64,000 bases of DNA from Candidatus Polarisedimenticolia bacterium (GCA_036004685.1 DASYRE010000005.1:1-64000), one strand, 5' to 3'. Counted from the stretch's first letter, positions 19,980-28,860 are shown. The notes: generated from the sequence alone by a model not told the origin. Made by a program: numbers and translations.

Positions 19980-21536
19980 TCACTTGGCGTAGTCGACGGC
20001 GCGGACTTCGCGGATCACGTTGACGCGCACTTGGCCGGGATAGTTCATCTCCCGCTCGATTTTCGAGGCGATGTCCTTGGAGAGCCAGATGACGTCGGCG
20101 TCCGTGACCTTCTCCGTCTCCACCAGGACCCGAAGCTCCTTGCCGGAACGCATCGCGTAGGCCCGGGCGACCCCCGGGAATCCGCGGGCCACCTCCTCCA
20201 TGTCCTTCATCCTCTGGATCCAGATGTCCATGTTGTCGCGCCGCATCCCCGGCCGGGAGAGGCTGATCTTCCTCGCCAGGCGGAGCAGGATGGCGTCCAG
20301 GGAGGGCTCCGCCTCGCCGGGGTGGAGGCTGCGGATGACCTGGACGACCGCCGCATCCTCGCCGTGGCGCCCGGCGATTTCCGAGGCGAGGATCATCGGC
20401 GGCGTGTCGGTGCCGCTTTCGTCCACCATGCCGATCCCGCTGAGCAAGCCCGCCCGCTTCACCGTGTCCGCCGCCACTTCGAATTCGGCCGCCAGGGCGG
20501 CCGCCAGCGCGGCGGTCTCGCGGCAATGCTGCAGGAGGTTGTAACCGGAGACGACGAAGAACTTCATCTTGCCGACGAGGCGGGCCAGCATCTCCGGGAG
20601 GCTCACGATCCCGAGCTCGAACGCGGCGGTCTCGCCCGATTGGAGCATGATCTGGTCCGTCTCCTCCTTCACCTTCTGAACGACCTCCTCGATGCGACCC
20701 GGATGGATCCGCCCGTCCTCGACGAGCCGCTCGATCGACACCTTGGCGATCTCGCGTCGCAGGGGATTGAATCCCGAGAGGATGATGGCGCCGGGGGTGT
20801 CGTCCACGATGAGATCGATTCCGGTGGCCATCTCGAGCGCCCGGATGTTCCGTCCCTCGCGGCCGATGATCCGGCCCTTCATCTCGTCGTTCGGGAGCAT
20901 GACCAAGGAGCAGGCTAAATCCACTATCTGGCCCACGGGAATCCTCTGGAGCCCCCCGGCGACGATGCGCCGCGCCTCGGCGTCGGAGCGCTCGCGCGTC
21001 TCCTCCTCGATCCGCTTGAGGGTGATGGCCGCTTCGGAGCGCGCCTGGGATTCCATCTCGCGCATCAGCTCCCGCTTCGCCTGCTGCGCGGTCATGGCCG
21101 CCATCCGCTCGAGACGCCCGCGCTGCTCGTCGATCAGAGCCTGCAGCTCCTGCTGCCGGGAGGCGAGGACGGCCTCCCGTTCCGTCAGGGCGTGGTCCCG
21201 GGTCTCCATCTCGGTCTGCTTCTGGGACAGCAGCGCGGCCTTGCGCTCCAGCAGGCGCTCCTGCTCCTCCGCCTGGCGCCGGGCGGCCTGCAGGTCGGCC
21301 CGCTTGGAGCGCATCTCCTGCTCGAAAAGCTCCTCCGCGGCGTCCGCCTTCTCGCGCGCCTCCAGCTCCAGCTCCTTGAGCCGGATCTCCGCCTGCTTCT
21401 CCGCGTCCTCCACGACCGCTCGCGCCCGCTGCTCCGCCTCGCTGCGCTTCCGGCGGATGAACGTCCGGTGGAAGAGATAGTCGACTCCCGCGAGGGCGGC
21501 GAACGTGGCGATGATGATCCCGAGGATCAGATCCAA
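19980..21536 (-). CDS. rny: RNase Y homologue with a degenerate HD catalytic site
   Basis: The 518-residue protein keeps the RNase Y layout: N-terminal transmembrane helix (about 1-24), long coiled coil (about 30-190), KH domain (about 205-275, GRIIGREGRNIRALE) and a C-terminal HD-like domain ending INVIREVRAVDYAK-type sequence. In active RNase Y the signature is LLHDIGK. Here it is LLSGIGM, with Ser366-Gly367 replacing His-Asp. Aligned by eye to the Bacillus enzyme, the next conserved His is Pro, one of the paired His is Leu, and the late Asp is Arg. Only His337 and one other His remain. Frame and surrounding residues are intact, so this is not a broken gene. It may act as a membrane RNA-binding scaffold. 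Confidence 0.9.
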   Translation of the reverse strand: MDLILGIIIATFAALAGVDYLFHRTFIRRKRSEAEQRARAVVEDAEKQAEIRLKELELEAREKADAAEELFEQEMRSKRADLQAARRQAEEQERLLERKAALLSQKQTEMETRDHALTEREAVLASRQQELQALIDEQRGRLERMAAMTAQQAKRELMREMESQARSEAAITLKRIEEETRERSDAEARRIVAGGLQRIPVGQIVDLACSLVMLPNDEMKGRIIGREGRNIRALEMATGIDLIVDDTPGAIILSGFNPLRREIAKVSIERLVEDGRIHPGRIEEVVQKVKEETDQIMLQSGETAAFELGIVSLPEMLARLVGKMKFFVVSGYNLLQHCRETAALAAALAAEFEVAADTVKRAGLLSGIGMVDESGTDTPPMILASEIAGRHGEDAAVVQVIRSLHPGEAEPSLDAILLRLARKISLSRPGMRRDNMDIWIQRMKDMEEVARGFPGVARAYAMRSGKELRVLVETEKVTDADVIWLSKDIASKIEREMNYPGQVRVNVIREVRAVDYAK

Positions 21537-21631
21537 CGTCGATCTCCCGACTCCGGACGGGACCGGAGGCTGGGTCGAGGAATTCGTAGGTCCGCGGTTC
21601 GGAAGCGTTCGGGGGGTGCGGAGCGGGGCGG

Positions 21632-21817
21632 AAAAAACCCCCGCTCGGCCGTGAGGAACGGGTTATTTGAACCGGCCTGACCAGCCACGGGACCCTGCTC
21701 CCACTTCAGGCATCCTCGCGAGGAGGACGCTCACCGTGGGAAGACCCGGATCCCCGTTCAAATAATGTTGGCTCAAATTCGCCGTCCCTGCACGAACCTC
21801 GCAGGGGAATGGAATCC
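21632..21817 (-). ncRNA. ssrS: 6S RNA
   Basis: The gene lies directly downstream of zapA on the same strand, the classic position of ssrS. On the minus strand, the segment GGTGAGC, a small hairpin of CCTC and GAGG, then GCCTGAAG matches the conserved apical part of 6S RNA. TTATTTGAAC and GTTCAAATAA pair to form a flanking stem. A promoter with 17-bp spacing places the start near 21817, and a run of six T at 21632-21637 marks the 3' end, giving about 185 nt, the usual length. 6S RNA binds the housekeeping RNA polymerase as an open-promoter mimic. Confidence 0.82.
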
Positions 21818-21823
21818 GCTTGC

Positions 21824-21852
21824 ATGCTAGCCCTTCTCCCCCCCCGCGTCAA
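21824..21852 (-). promoter_or_regulatory. Promoter for 6S RNA
   Basis: On the minus strand TTGACG (21847-21852) and TAGCAT (21824-21829) are 17 bp apart, just past the end of zapA and about seven bases before the predicted 6S 5' end. Confidence 0.7.
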
Positions 21853-21879
21853 GGCGTCCGGCCGCCTCGCAGGCCGCCG

Positions 21880-22185
21880 CTACTTGCGGGCCGAGTCCGC
21901 GAGATCGCGGTCCAAGATCTCGACGAGCCGGCCCAGTCTATCGGAAACGATCCGATGATTCTCCTCTTCCGCCGTCCGCAGCTGAAAATGCTCGTCGGCG
22001 ATGTTCAGGGCGGCCAGGATCGCCACCCTCAAGGAATCGACCGTCGCGGTGTGATCGGAAACCTCGCGCATCTTCCGATCCACGAACGCCGCGAGGTCGG
22101 TCAGATAGGACGAGTCTCCGTCCCCGCGCAGGTTGTAGGTTTGTCCGTAAATCTCGACCGGGATCATGCTCGGTGTCTTGTCCAT
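21880..22185 (-). CDS. zapA: Cell division protein ZapA
   Basis: A 101-residue ZapA-family protein. The N-terminal beta part IPVEIYGQTYNLRG, the FVDRKMREVSDHTATVDSLRVAILAALNIADE helix and a C-terminal coiled coil are typical. ZapA cross-links FtsZ filaments at the division ring. It follows a small coiled-coil gene that may be its partner and precedes 6S RNA. Confidence 0.92.
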   Translation of the reverse strand: MDKTPSMIPVEIYGQTYNLRGDGDSSYLTDLAAFVDRKMREVSDHTATVDSLRVAILAALNIADEHFQLRTAEEENHRIVSDRLGRLVEILDRDLADSARK

Positions 22186-22226
22186 GGAGGGTCTCCGAAA
22201 GCCTCCGCCCCCGACCGGGGAGAGGA

Positions 22227-22535
22227 TCAGTTGTCCGCGTGGCCGCCGACCTGGATCTCGTCGATCCCCGAGAAGGTCTCCAGCATCCGGGTGACGCGAC
22301 CGCGGATCTCCTGCCGTTCCTCCTGGAGGAGCTGGAGCTGCCGCGTGAGATCCTCGTTCCGGCGATTCTCCTCCTGGAGGCGGGAGAGGGTCTCTTCCGA
22401 TTTTCGGACTTGCTCCCGCGCCTCCTTGAGCTGGGACGCCAACTGCGAATTCTCATGGCGCAGCCCGCGGATGACGTCGCTGACCCGCCGGATCCTTTCT
22501 TCGAGCTGTTCGAGTTCTTCCATTTCCGCTGCCAA
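22227..22535 (-). CDS. Small coiled-coil protein, ZapB-like
   Basis: About 100 residues, almost entirely heptad-patterned coiled coil rich in Glu, Arg, Leu and Gln. The position between pheT and zapA and the size fit a ZapB-like division factor. The ATG at 22523 has no ribosome site at the right distance, whereas AAGGAGG lies five bases before a TTG at 22535 (reading LAAEMEELEQ), so the TTG start is preferred. Coiled-coil composition alone is weak evidence of orthology. Confidence 0.7.
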   Translation of the reverse strand: MAAEMEELEQLEERIRRVSDVIRGLRHENSQLASQLKEAREQVRKSEETLSRLQEENRRNEDLTRQLQLLQEERQEIRGRVTRMLETFSGIDEIQVGGHADN

Positions 22536-22546
22536 GGAAGCCTCCT

Positions 22547-24607
22547 TCAGTTGCCGCGGAGGACGGCGCCGAGCCGGTCCCGCAGCCGTTGGACGATTCG
22601 ATCCATCATGGCGGCCACCTCCCCGGAGACGAGGGTGCGCTCCGGGGCCTGAAAAACGATATTCACGGCCATGCTCACCTTGCCCTCGGGCACCTGCCGG
22701 CCCTGATACAGGTCGAACAGCGTCACCTTCGCGATCGGGGCGCCCTCTACGCTGCGGATGGTCTCCTCCACCTCCGCATACGTATGGCCTCGGTCCAGGA
22801 TCAGGGCGAGATCGCGCCGGGCGGACGGTGTGCGGGACGAAGAGACGTGCCCGGGAATCCATCCCGCCGCCAGCCCCGCGAAGAACGCGGGGAGGCGAAT
22901 CTCGGCGGCGACGACGGGATGCTGCGGAGCGAGCCCGGCGAATGCCGAAGCGAGGAGCTCCCCGGCGTGACCGCAGGGCTTCCCGTCGACCTCCAGCACC
23001 GCTCCCGTCCCTGGGCGCAGAAACGGACGGTCGGCTCCGCGCCAGACGGTCGCCCCGATGCCCGTCAGGCGGGCGGCCAGGTTCACGGCTCCCGTCAGGT
23101 CGAAGACGTCGGGCCCCCGGGACGGCTCGCTCCAGTGGGACGAAGTCCCCTGGCCTCCGCCGATCAGCGCCAGCGTCTCGATCTCCCGGGGCGGATCGCC
23201 CGGAGCCCCGGGATGGAAAACCCTGCCCGTCTCGAAAAGCCGGACCTCCTCAGCGCCATGGTTCAAGTTGTGGGCGAGATTCCGGAGAAGTCCCGGAAAG
23301 AGGGTGGTCCGGAGATGATCCTGGCCCTCCGTAAGGGGATTCGTGACCCGGACTCCGGGGCCTGCTTCGCCCAGCCGCTCGTTCTCCTCGGCCGAAACGA
23401 GACTCAGGTTCAGCGCCTCGGCGAATCCGCAGCGCACCATCGCCTCGCGCACCCTGCCGAGACGTCGCTCCGCCTCGGACCGTCCCTCGGGAAAGACCTG
23501 GGCACGGGGCAGGGTGGCCGGGATCTTCTCGTAGCCGTGATGCCGGGCGATCTCTTCGATCAGGTCCTCCTCCAGGGAAAGATCGACGCGGAACGAAGGA
23601 GTGGAGACGAGCCAAAGCGAGTCCCGGCTCTTCACGGCGCAGCCGAGGAGCTCGAGGATGCGCCGCATCTCCTCGACCGGAATCTCCACGCCGAGCATCC
23701 GGCCGACCCGATCGGGGCGGAAGGCGATCTCGCGCGCAAAGGGCGGGGCGGCCCGCGATTCGAGGCAGGCTGAGAGAATTCGCCCGCCGGCCGTCTCGCG
23801 GATCAGTCCGGCGCAGCGGTTCGCCGCCTTGAGCGTGATCTCGATGTCGGCTCCGCGCTCGAACCGGTGCGAGGCGTCGGTGTGGAGCCCCAGCCGCCGC
23901 GCGCTCCGGCGCACCGACACGGCGTCGAAATGCGCACTCTCGAGCAGGACCTCGGTCGTGGCCGGTGAAATCTCGGAATCCAGCCCTCCCATGACGCCGG
24001 CGACCGCGACGGCGCGCTGTTCGTCGGCGATGACCAGCGTCTCGGGATCGAGCTTCCGGGAGACGCCGTCGAGCGTCGTGAGGGGCTCGCCGGAGCGCGC
24101 CCGCCGCACGCGAACCTTCCGCCCCGCGAGACGCTCCAGGTCGAAGGCGTGAAGCGGCTGGCCCATCTCCCACAGGACGTAGTTCGTGGCGTCGACGATC
24201 GCGTTGATCGGCTTCTGGCCGATGGCCGCGAGGCGCCGGGACAGCCAGTCGGGGGATGGACCCACTTTCACGCCCCGGATCACGATCGCCGTGTAGCGGC
24301 CGCACAGATCCGGCGCTTCGACCTCCAGCGCCGCCCGGCTGGAGGCGGGCGCGGCATCGCGCGGGCCGGTCTCGGCGGAAGGCTCCGCAAGAGGACGCCG
24401 GCACGCGACCGACAGCTCCCGGGCCAGGCCGACGTGGTTCATGCAGTCGGGCCGGTTCGTGCTGACGTCGAAATCGAAGACGGTGTCGTCTCCGGCGCGC
24501 CCCAGGGAGTCGAGGGGGATTCCCACTTGAGTAAGGCGGATCCCCGCCGCGGCGGGATCTTTCCCCGGATCCACGTACTCCCTCATCCATTCGAGGCTGA
24601 ACTTCAC
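22547..24607 (-). CDS. pheT: Phenylalanyl-tRNA synthetase beta subunit lacking the EMAP/OB domain
   Basis: The 686-residue beta chain charges tRNA-Phe together with PheS. Recognisable parts are the N-terminal MKFSLEWMREYVDP, the B3/B4 editing region (INAIVDATNYVLWEMGQPLHAFDLE), the B5 and catalytic-like core, and the C-terminal ferredoxin-like anticodon-binding domain (SARRDLALIL to VFQAPERTLVSGEV). The sequence jumps from residue 38 or so directly to FDFDVSTNRPDCMNHVG. The roughly 110-residue EMAP-like OB domain found there in most bacterial PheT is missing, which accounts for the shortness against about 795 residues. Confidence 0.93.
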   Translation of the reverse strand: MKFSLEWMREYVDPGKDPAAAGIRLTQVGIPLDSLGRAGDDTVFDFDVSTNRPDCMNHVGLARELSVACRRPLAEPSAETGPRDAAPASSRAALEVEAPDLCGRYTAIVIRGVKVGPSPDWLSRRLAAIGQKPINAIVDATNYVLWEMGQPLHAFDLERLAGRKVRVRRARSGEPLTTLDGVSRKLDPETLVIADEQRAVAVAGVMGGLDSEISPATTEVLLESAHFDAVSVRRSARRLGLHTDASHRFERGADIEITLKAANRCAGLIRETAGGRILSACLESRAAPPFAREIAFRPDRVGRMLGVEIPVEEMRRILELLGCAVKSRDSLWLVSTPSFRVDLSLEEDLIEEIARHHGYEKIPATLPRAQVFPEGRSEAERRLGRVREAMVRCGFAEALNLSLVSAEENERLGEAGPGVRVTNPLTEGQDHLRTTLFPGLLRNLAHNLNHGAEEVRLFETGRVFHPGAPGDPPREIETLALIGGGQGTSSHWSEPSRGPDVFDLTGAVNLAARLTGIGATVWRGADRPFLRPGTGAVLEVDGKPCGHAGELLASAFAGLAPQHPVVAAEIRLPAFFAGLAAGWIPGHVSSSRTPSARRDLALILDRGHTYAEVEETIRSVEGAPIAKVTLFDLYQGRQVPEGKVSMAVNIVFQAPERTLVSGEVAAMMDRIVQRLRDRLGAVLRGN

Positions 24608-24614
24608 GGCTGCC

Positions 24615-25625
24615 TCACCCCGGGAACTGCGCGAGGAAGCGCAGGTCGTTTTCGAACAGCAGCCGGATGTCGTCGATGTTGAACTTGAGCATGGCGATGC
24701 GGTCGACTCCCAGGCCGAAAGCGAATCCCGAGACCTGTTCCGGATCGTACCCCACCGTCCGCAGCACGTTGGGATGGACCATTCCCGCGCCCCCCATCTC
24801 CAGCCATCCCGTCTGCTTGCACGTCGGGCAGCCCCGTCCCGCGCACGGCGAGCAGGTGATGTCGAACTCGGCCCCCGGCTCCACGAACGGGAAGTAGCTG
24901 GGCCGGAATCGGACGTTGGTCTCCGGGCGGAATATCCGCCGGGCGAACGTGAGGACCGTCCCCTTGAGATCGGCGAAAGTGATCCCTTCGGCGACCGCCA
25001 GGCCCTCGACCTGGTGGAACATGGGGGAGTGGCTGACGTCGGAATCGCGGCGGTAGACTTTTCCCAGGGCGATGATCTTCACCGGCGGCCGGCGCGCCTG
25101 CATCGTCCGGATCTGGACCGGAGAGGTGTGCGTGCGCAGGAGGAGATCGCCTTCCAGATAGAAGGTGTCCTGCGTGTCCCGGGCGGGATGATCGGGAGGG
25201 AAGTTCAGCGCCACGAAGTTGTAGAAATCGGTCTCCACCTCGGGGCCCTCGGCCAGGCAGTAACCCATCTCCAGGAAGATATCCTCGATCTCGCGCCGCA
25301 CCTGGGTGACGGGGTGGAGCGCCCCGAGCCTCGGCGTCCTCCCCGGAAGCGAAACGTCGAGGCGATCCCGCCGCACCGGCGCGCCGAGCGATTTCTCGGC
25401 TTCCTCCAGGCGCGCTTCGATGTGGGTTTTCAGCGCGTTCAGGGAGCTTCCGAGGGCGGGACGCTCGCCCGGAGCGGCGTCCTTCAAGGAGCGGAGGAGC
25501 AGAGAGAGCTCTCCCCCTTTCCGGCTGAGGTAGGCGGTCCGGATTCTTTCGATGGCCTCCGCTTCGGTCGCGGCGGAGATCTCCGAGTCGAAGCGCTCCC
25601 GGAGAGACTGAAGGCGATCCTTCAT
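24615..25625 (-). CDS. pheS: Phenylalanyl-tRNA synthetase alpha subunit
   Basis: A 336-residue class II aminoacyl-tRNA synthetase subunit: N-terminal coiled coil, motif 1 (HPVTQVRREIEDIFLEMGY), motif 2 (GKVYRRDSDVSHSPMFHQVEGLAV) and motif 3 (GFAFGLGVDRIAML). It also has a CSPCAGRGCPTCK stretch at about 275-295, a Cys-bearing insertion near the active-site edge. Seven bases separate it from pheT. It follows rplT, the frequent infC-rpmI-rplT-pheST arrangement. Confidence 0.96.
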   Translation of the reverse strand: MKDRLQSLRERFDSEISAATEAEAIERIRTAYLSRKGGELSLLLRSLKDAAPGERPALGSSLNALKTHIEARLEEAEKSLGAPVRRDRLDVSLPGRTPRLGALHPVTQVRREIEDIFLEMGYCLAEGPEVETDFYNFVALNFPPDHPARDTQDTFYLEGDLLLRTHTSPVQIRTMQARRPPVKIIALGKVYRRDSDVSHSPMFHQVEGLAVAEGITFADLKGTVLTFARRIFRPETNVRFRPSYFPFVEPGAEFDITCSPCAGRGCPTCKQTGWLEMGGAGMVHPNVLRTVGYDPEQVSGFAFGLGVDRIAMLKFNIDDIRLLFENDLRFLAQFPG

Positions 25626-25688
25626 GGCCGGCCTCGGGTTCTCATCTCGCTTCCCGGAGCGCTCCGCGCGCGGCGGGGGACAGCGAGG

Positions 25689-26048
25689 CTAACGGGCCAG
25701 GGCTTTCTTCGCCACGCTCGCGACCTCGGCGAAGCCCTGGGGATCGGCCACGGCCAGCTCGGCCAGAATCTTGCGGTCCAGCCCCACGTTGGCCTTCTTC
25801 AGGCCGGCCATCAGGTGGCTGTAGGAAATCTCCTGGGTCCGGGCGGCGGCGTTGATGCGGGTGATCCAGAGCTTGCGGAAATCCCGCTTCTTCCGCTTCC
25901 GGTCCTTGTAGGCCGAGAGGAGCGATTTCTCGACGGCCAGCTTCGCGATGCGATGCAGGCGTCCCTTGGCTCCATAAAAGCCCTTCGCGAGCTTGAGTAT
26001 CTTCTTGCGCTTCTGGCGTCGCTTGGTACCGCGCTTTACCCTGGGCAT
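25689..26048 (-). CDS. rplT: 50S ribosomal protein L20
   Basis: A 119-residue basic protein beginning [26 protein letters not shown], with the conserved LWITRINAA and [10 protein letters not shown] segments of L20. It binds 23S rRNA early in 50S assembly and in some bacteria represses its own operon. It lies 30 bases after rpmI. Confidence 0.98.
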   Translation of the reverse strand: MPRVKRGTKRRQKRKKILKLAKGFYGAKGRLHRIAKLAVEKSLLSAYKDRKRKKRDFRKLWITRINAAARTQEISYSHLMAGLKKANVGLDRKILAELAVADPQGFAEVASVAKKALAR

Positions 26049-26078
26049 CGGGTCGTCTCCTTGGATCGAGTCCGGGAA

Positions 26079-26276
26079 CTATCCGTAGGGAAGCATCCGG
26101 CGGATGCGCCGGATATCGGCGGGGCTCACGACGACCTCTTGATCGAGGTGGCGCTTCCGCTTCCGGGGTTTCTTGGTCAGGATGTGCCGCTTGAACGCCT
26201 GGGACCTCTTGGCCTTGCCTCCGGCCGTCATCCGGAAGCGCTTCGCGGCGCCTCGGTGCGTTTTCTGCTTCGGCAT
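26079..26276 (-). CDS. rpmI: 50S ribosomal protein L35
   Basis: A 65-residue basic protein beginning [14 protein letters not shown] and carrying [15 protein letters not shown], the L35 signature. The start at 26276 matches the family; an in-frame upstream ATG (26312) would add an unrelated extension. Confidence 0.97.
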   Translation of the reverse strand: MPKQKTHRGAAKRFRMTAGGKAKRSQAFKRHILTKKPRKRKRHLDQEVVVSPADIRRIRRMLPYG

Positions 26277-26337
26277 CGTTTCGTCTCCGCCACCGGGCTC
26301 TCCCCGGCTCATGAAGTTCCGCCGCCGGATGGGCCGG

Positions 26338-26862
26338 TCAGCGCTTCGGGGCCATCATCATGTAAAGGAACGGACCCTCCAGCCGGGGGCCGCTCTCCAC
26401 GATGGCCACGTCCTCCAGCTCGGCCCGGATCCGATCGAGGATTCGCTGCCCGATTTCCCGATGCTGGTTCTCTCTTCCGCGGAACATCACCGAGACCTTC
26501 ACCTTGTTCTCCTTGGTGATGAACCGGGAGATGTTGTTTTTCTTGAACTGATAGTCGTGCTCGTCGGTCTTGGGGCGGAACTTCACCTCCTTGACCACGA
26601 TCACCTTCTGTTTCTTGCGCGACTCCTGGGCCTTCTTGTTCAGCTGGTAGCGGTACTTGCCGAAGTCCATGATGCGGCAAACGGGAGGATTGGCTTCCGG
26701 GGCGACCTCCACGAGGTCGAGTCCCTCCTCCTCGGCGGTTTTCAGGGCGACCTCAGGGGTCATGATCCCCAGCTGGGCTCCCGTGGATCCGATGACCCGA
26801 ATCTCCCGGGCCCGTATTCTCTCGTTCACCCGCGTCTTCTTGTGGATGGACTCACTATCCAT
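26338..26862 (-). CDS. infC: Translation initiation factor IF-3
   Basis: The 174-residue product has the N-terminal domain ([24 protein letters not shown]), the linker helix and the C-terminal domain ([30 protein letters not shown]). IF-3 prevents premature subunit joining and checks start codons. The start is uncertain: ATG 26862 has no strong ribosome site, and the family often uses a rare AUU or AUC codon. An in-frame ATC lies five codons downstream. A perfect hairpin sits just upstream. Confidence 0.95.
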   Translation of the reverse strand: MDSESIHKKTRVNERIRAREIRVIGSTGAQLGIMTPEVALKTAEEEGLDLVEVAPEANPPVCRIMDFGKYRYQLNKKAQESRKKQKVIVVKEVKFRPKTDEHDYQFKKNNISRFITKENKVKVSVMFRGRENQHREIGQRILDRIRAELEDVAIVESGPRLEGPFLYMMMAPKR

Positions 26863-26877
26863 TGAAACCCCGATGAT

Positions 26878-26898
26878 GGGACCGGCCCTCCCGGTCCC
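26878..26898 (-). promoter_or_regulatory. Leader hairpin before infC
   Basis: A perfect 8-bp GC-rich stem (26878-26885 with 26891-26898) whose loop reads GAGGG on the transcribed strand, ending 15 bases before the infC ATG. It lies between thrS and infC and could affect infC translation or partial termination. No T run follows. Confidence 0.45.
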
Positions 26899-26925
26899 GA
26901 AGTCTGGGCGAGCGCCGGCTCCTCC

Positions 26926-28860
26926 TCAAGGAGCCAGGGCCCGGGTCGTGGAAAGTTCCAGCATCTCTCCGAGGACTGAGTCGATCGCCCGCGCTCCCTG
27001 GTCGCCCCGGGAGCGGATTCGGACGGAGACGTTGCCGGCGGCCGCTTCCTTGTCGCCGATGATGAGCATGTAAGGCACTTTCTGCATTTCCGCGTCGCGA
27101 ATTTTCGCGCCGATCTTCTCGTTTCGTGGATCCGATTCGGCGCGGATCCCGGCGTCCCGAAGGCGGTCGCGAATCGCGCGGGCCGCGTCGAGGACGCGAT
27201 CGGTGATCGGCAGCACCACCGCTTGGACCGGGGCCAGCCAGAACGGGAACGCGCCGGCGTAGTGCTCGACGAGGGAGCCGAAGAAGCGCTCCAGCGATCC
27301 CAGGACGGCTCGGTGGATCATCACCACGGGGACTTCCTTCGACTCGGAATTCAGGTAATGGATGTCCAGCCGGCCGGGAAGATTGAAGTCGAACTGCACC
27401 GTCGGCCCCTGCCAGGCGCGCCCCAGCGCGTCGAGCATCCGGATGTCGATCTTCGGCCCGTAGAAGACCGCTTCGCCGAGCATCCGCCGGTAGGCGAGCC
27501 CGCGCTGCTCGAGCGCCCAGACGAGCGCCTTCTCCGCCATGTCCCACCCCGCGGAATCTCCGGCGTATTTTTCCGGCTGGGCGGGATCCCGCAGCGACAG
27601 GTCCACTTCGAACTCCCCGTAGCCGAACGTCCGCAGCATGTAGAGGCAGAGATCCAGGGCGCCGAGGACCTCCTGCGGGGCCTGCTCGGGGGTGCAGAAG
27701 ATGTGGGCGTCGTCCTGGGTGAAGCCGCGGACCCTCATCATCCCGTGGAGAACCCCCGAGCGCTCGTAGCGGTAGACCGTTCCGAGCTCCGCGAGGCGGA
27801 TCGGCAGATCGCGGTACGAGTGCAGCCGCGACTTGTAGATGAGGGAATGTCCCGGGCAGTTCATCGGCTTCAGGACGTATCCCTCCTCCTCGATCGGGAA
27901 GGTGTACATGTTCTCCCGGTAGAACGACAGGTGGCCCGAGCGGTTCCAGAGCTCGTCGCGCGCAATGTGGGGGGTGGTGACCAGCTCGTAACCCCTTCGG
28001 CGGTGCTCGACCTTCCAAAAGTCCTCGATAACCTGGCGAACCTGCGTCCCCTTCGGGTGCCAGAAGATGAGCCCGGGGCCCGCGACCTCCTCCACGCTGA
28101 AGAGGTCCAGGGCGGGGCCGAGCTTCCGGTGGTCCCGTTTCTTGGCCTCCTCCAGGCGCCGGAGATGCTCCTGGAGATCGGCATCGCGAAAGAACGCGGT
28201 GCCGTAGATCCGCTGGAGCATCTGGTTCTCTTCGCTCCCTTTCCAATAGGCCCCGGCGATCGACAGGAGCTTGAACGCCTTGATGCGCCCCGTCGAAGGG
28301 AGGTGCGGTCCCCGGCAGAAGTCCAGCCACTCTCCCTGCTGGTAGCAGGACACCGGATCGCCCCCCTTTTCCCGAATCAACTCGACCTTCAGGCTTTCCC
28401 CTTTGCTCTGGAAATACCGGATCGCCTCTTCCTTGGGAATCTCCCGGCGATGGATCGGAAGGTCCCTCTGGACGATCTCCTTCATCTTCGACTCGATGCG
28501 CTGGAGGTCTTCGGGGGTGAAGGGCCTCTCTTTCTCGAAGTCGTAGTAGAAGCCCCCGTCGATGACCGGCCCGATGCCGACGCGGGCGTCGGGGAAAATC
28601 TCCTGCACCGCCTGGGCCAGAAGGTGGGCGGTGCTGTGCCGATAGACCTCGAGCGTCTCCGGCTGGGACGGAGTGAGGATCACCAGGGCGCTGTCCTGGG
28701 TGAGGGGCGCGTCGAGATCGACGACCCGATCGTTCACCTTCGCCGCGAGGGCTTCGCGGGCGAGCCGGCTTCCGATCGAGCGCGCGACCTCGAGGACGGG
28801 TGTTCCCCGTGGCACGGTCCTCTCGGTTCCGTCAGGCAGCGAGACGCGGATCTCTTCCAT
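26926..28860 (-). CDS. thrS: Threonyl-tRNA synthetase
   Basis: A complete 644-residue enzyme: TGS domain (about 1-62), editing domain with HSTAHLLAQAV and CRGPHLPSTGRIKAF, class II catalytic core with the zinc ligands in MNCPGHSLIYKS, DDAHIFC and HRAVLGSLERFFG, and the anticodon-binding domain at the C-terminus. It attaches threonine to tRNA-Thr and clears mischarged serine. The start at 28860 matches the family N-terminus, though no good ribosome site precedes it. It follows tRNA-Val on the same strand. Confidence 0.97.
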   Translation of the reverse strand: MEEIRVSLPDGTERTVPRGTPVLEVARSIGSRLAREALAAKVNDRVVDLDAPLTQDSALVILTPSQPETLEVYRHSTAHLLAQAVQEIFPDARVGIGPVIDGGFYYDFEKERPFTPEDLQRIESKMKEIVQRDLPIHRREIPKEEAIRYFQSKGESLKVELIREKGGDPVSCYQQGEWLDFCRGPHLPSTGRIKAFKLLSIAGAYWKGSEENQMLQRIYGTAFFRDADLQEHLRRLEEAKKRDHRKLGPALDLFSVEEVAGPGLIFWHPKGTQVRQVIEDFWKVEHRRRGYELVTTPHIARDELWNRSGHLSFYRENMYTFPIEEEGYVLKPMNCPGHSLIYKSRLHSYRDLPIRLAELGTVYRYERSGVLHGMMRVRGFTQDDAHIFCTPEQAPQEVLGALDLCLYMLRTFGYGEFEVDLSLRDPAQPEKYAGDSAGWDMAEKALVWALEQRGLAYRRMLGEAVFYGPKIDIRMLDALGRAWQGPTVQFDFNLPGRLDIHYLNSESKEVPVVMIHRAVLGSLERFFGSLVEHYAGAFPFWLAPVQAVVLPITDRVLDAARAIRDRLRDAGIRAESDPRNEKIGAKIRDAEMQKVPYMLIIGDKEAAAGNVSVRIRSRGDQGARAIDSVLGEMLELSTTRALAP

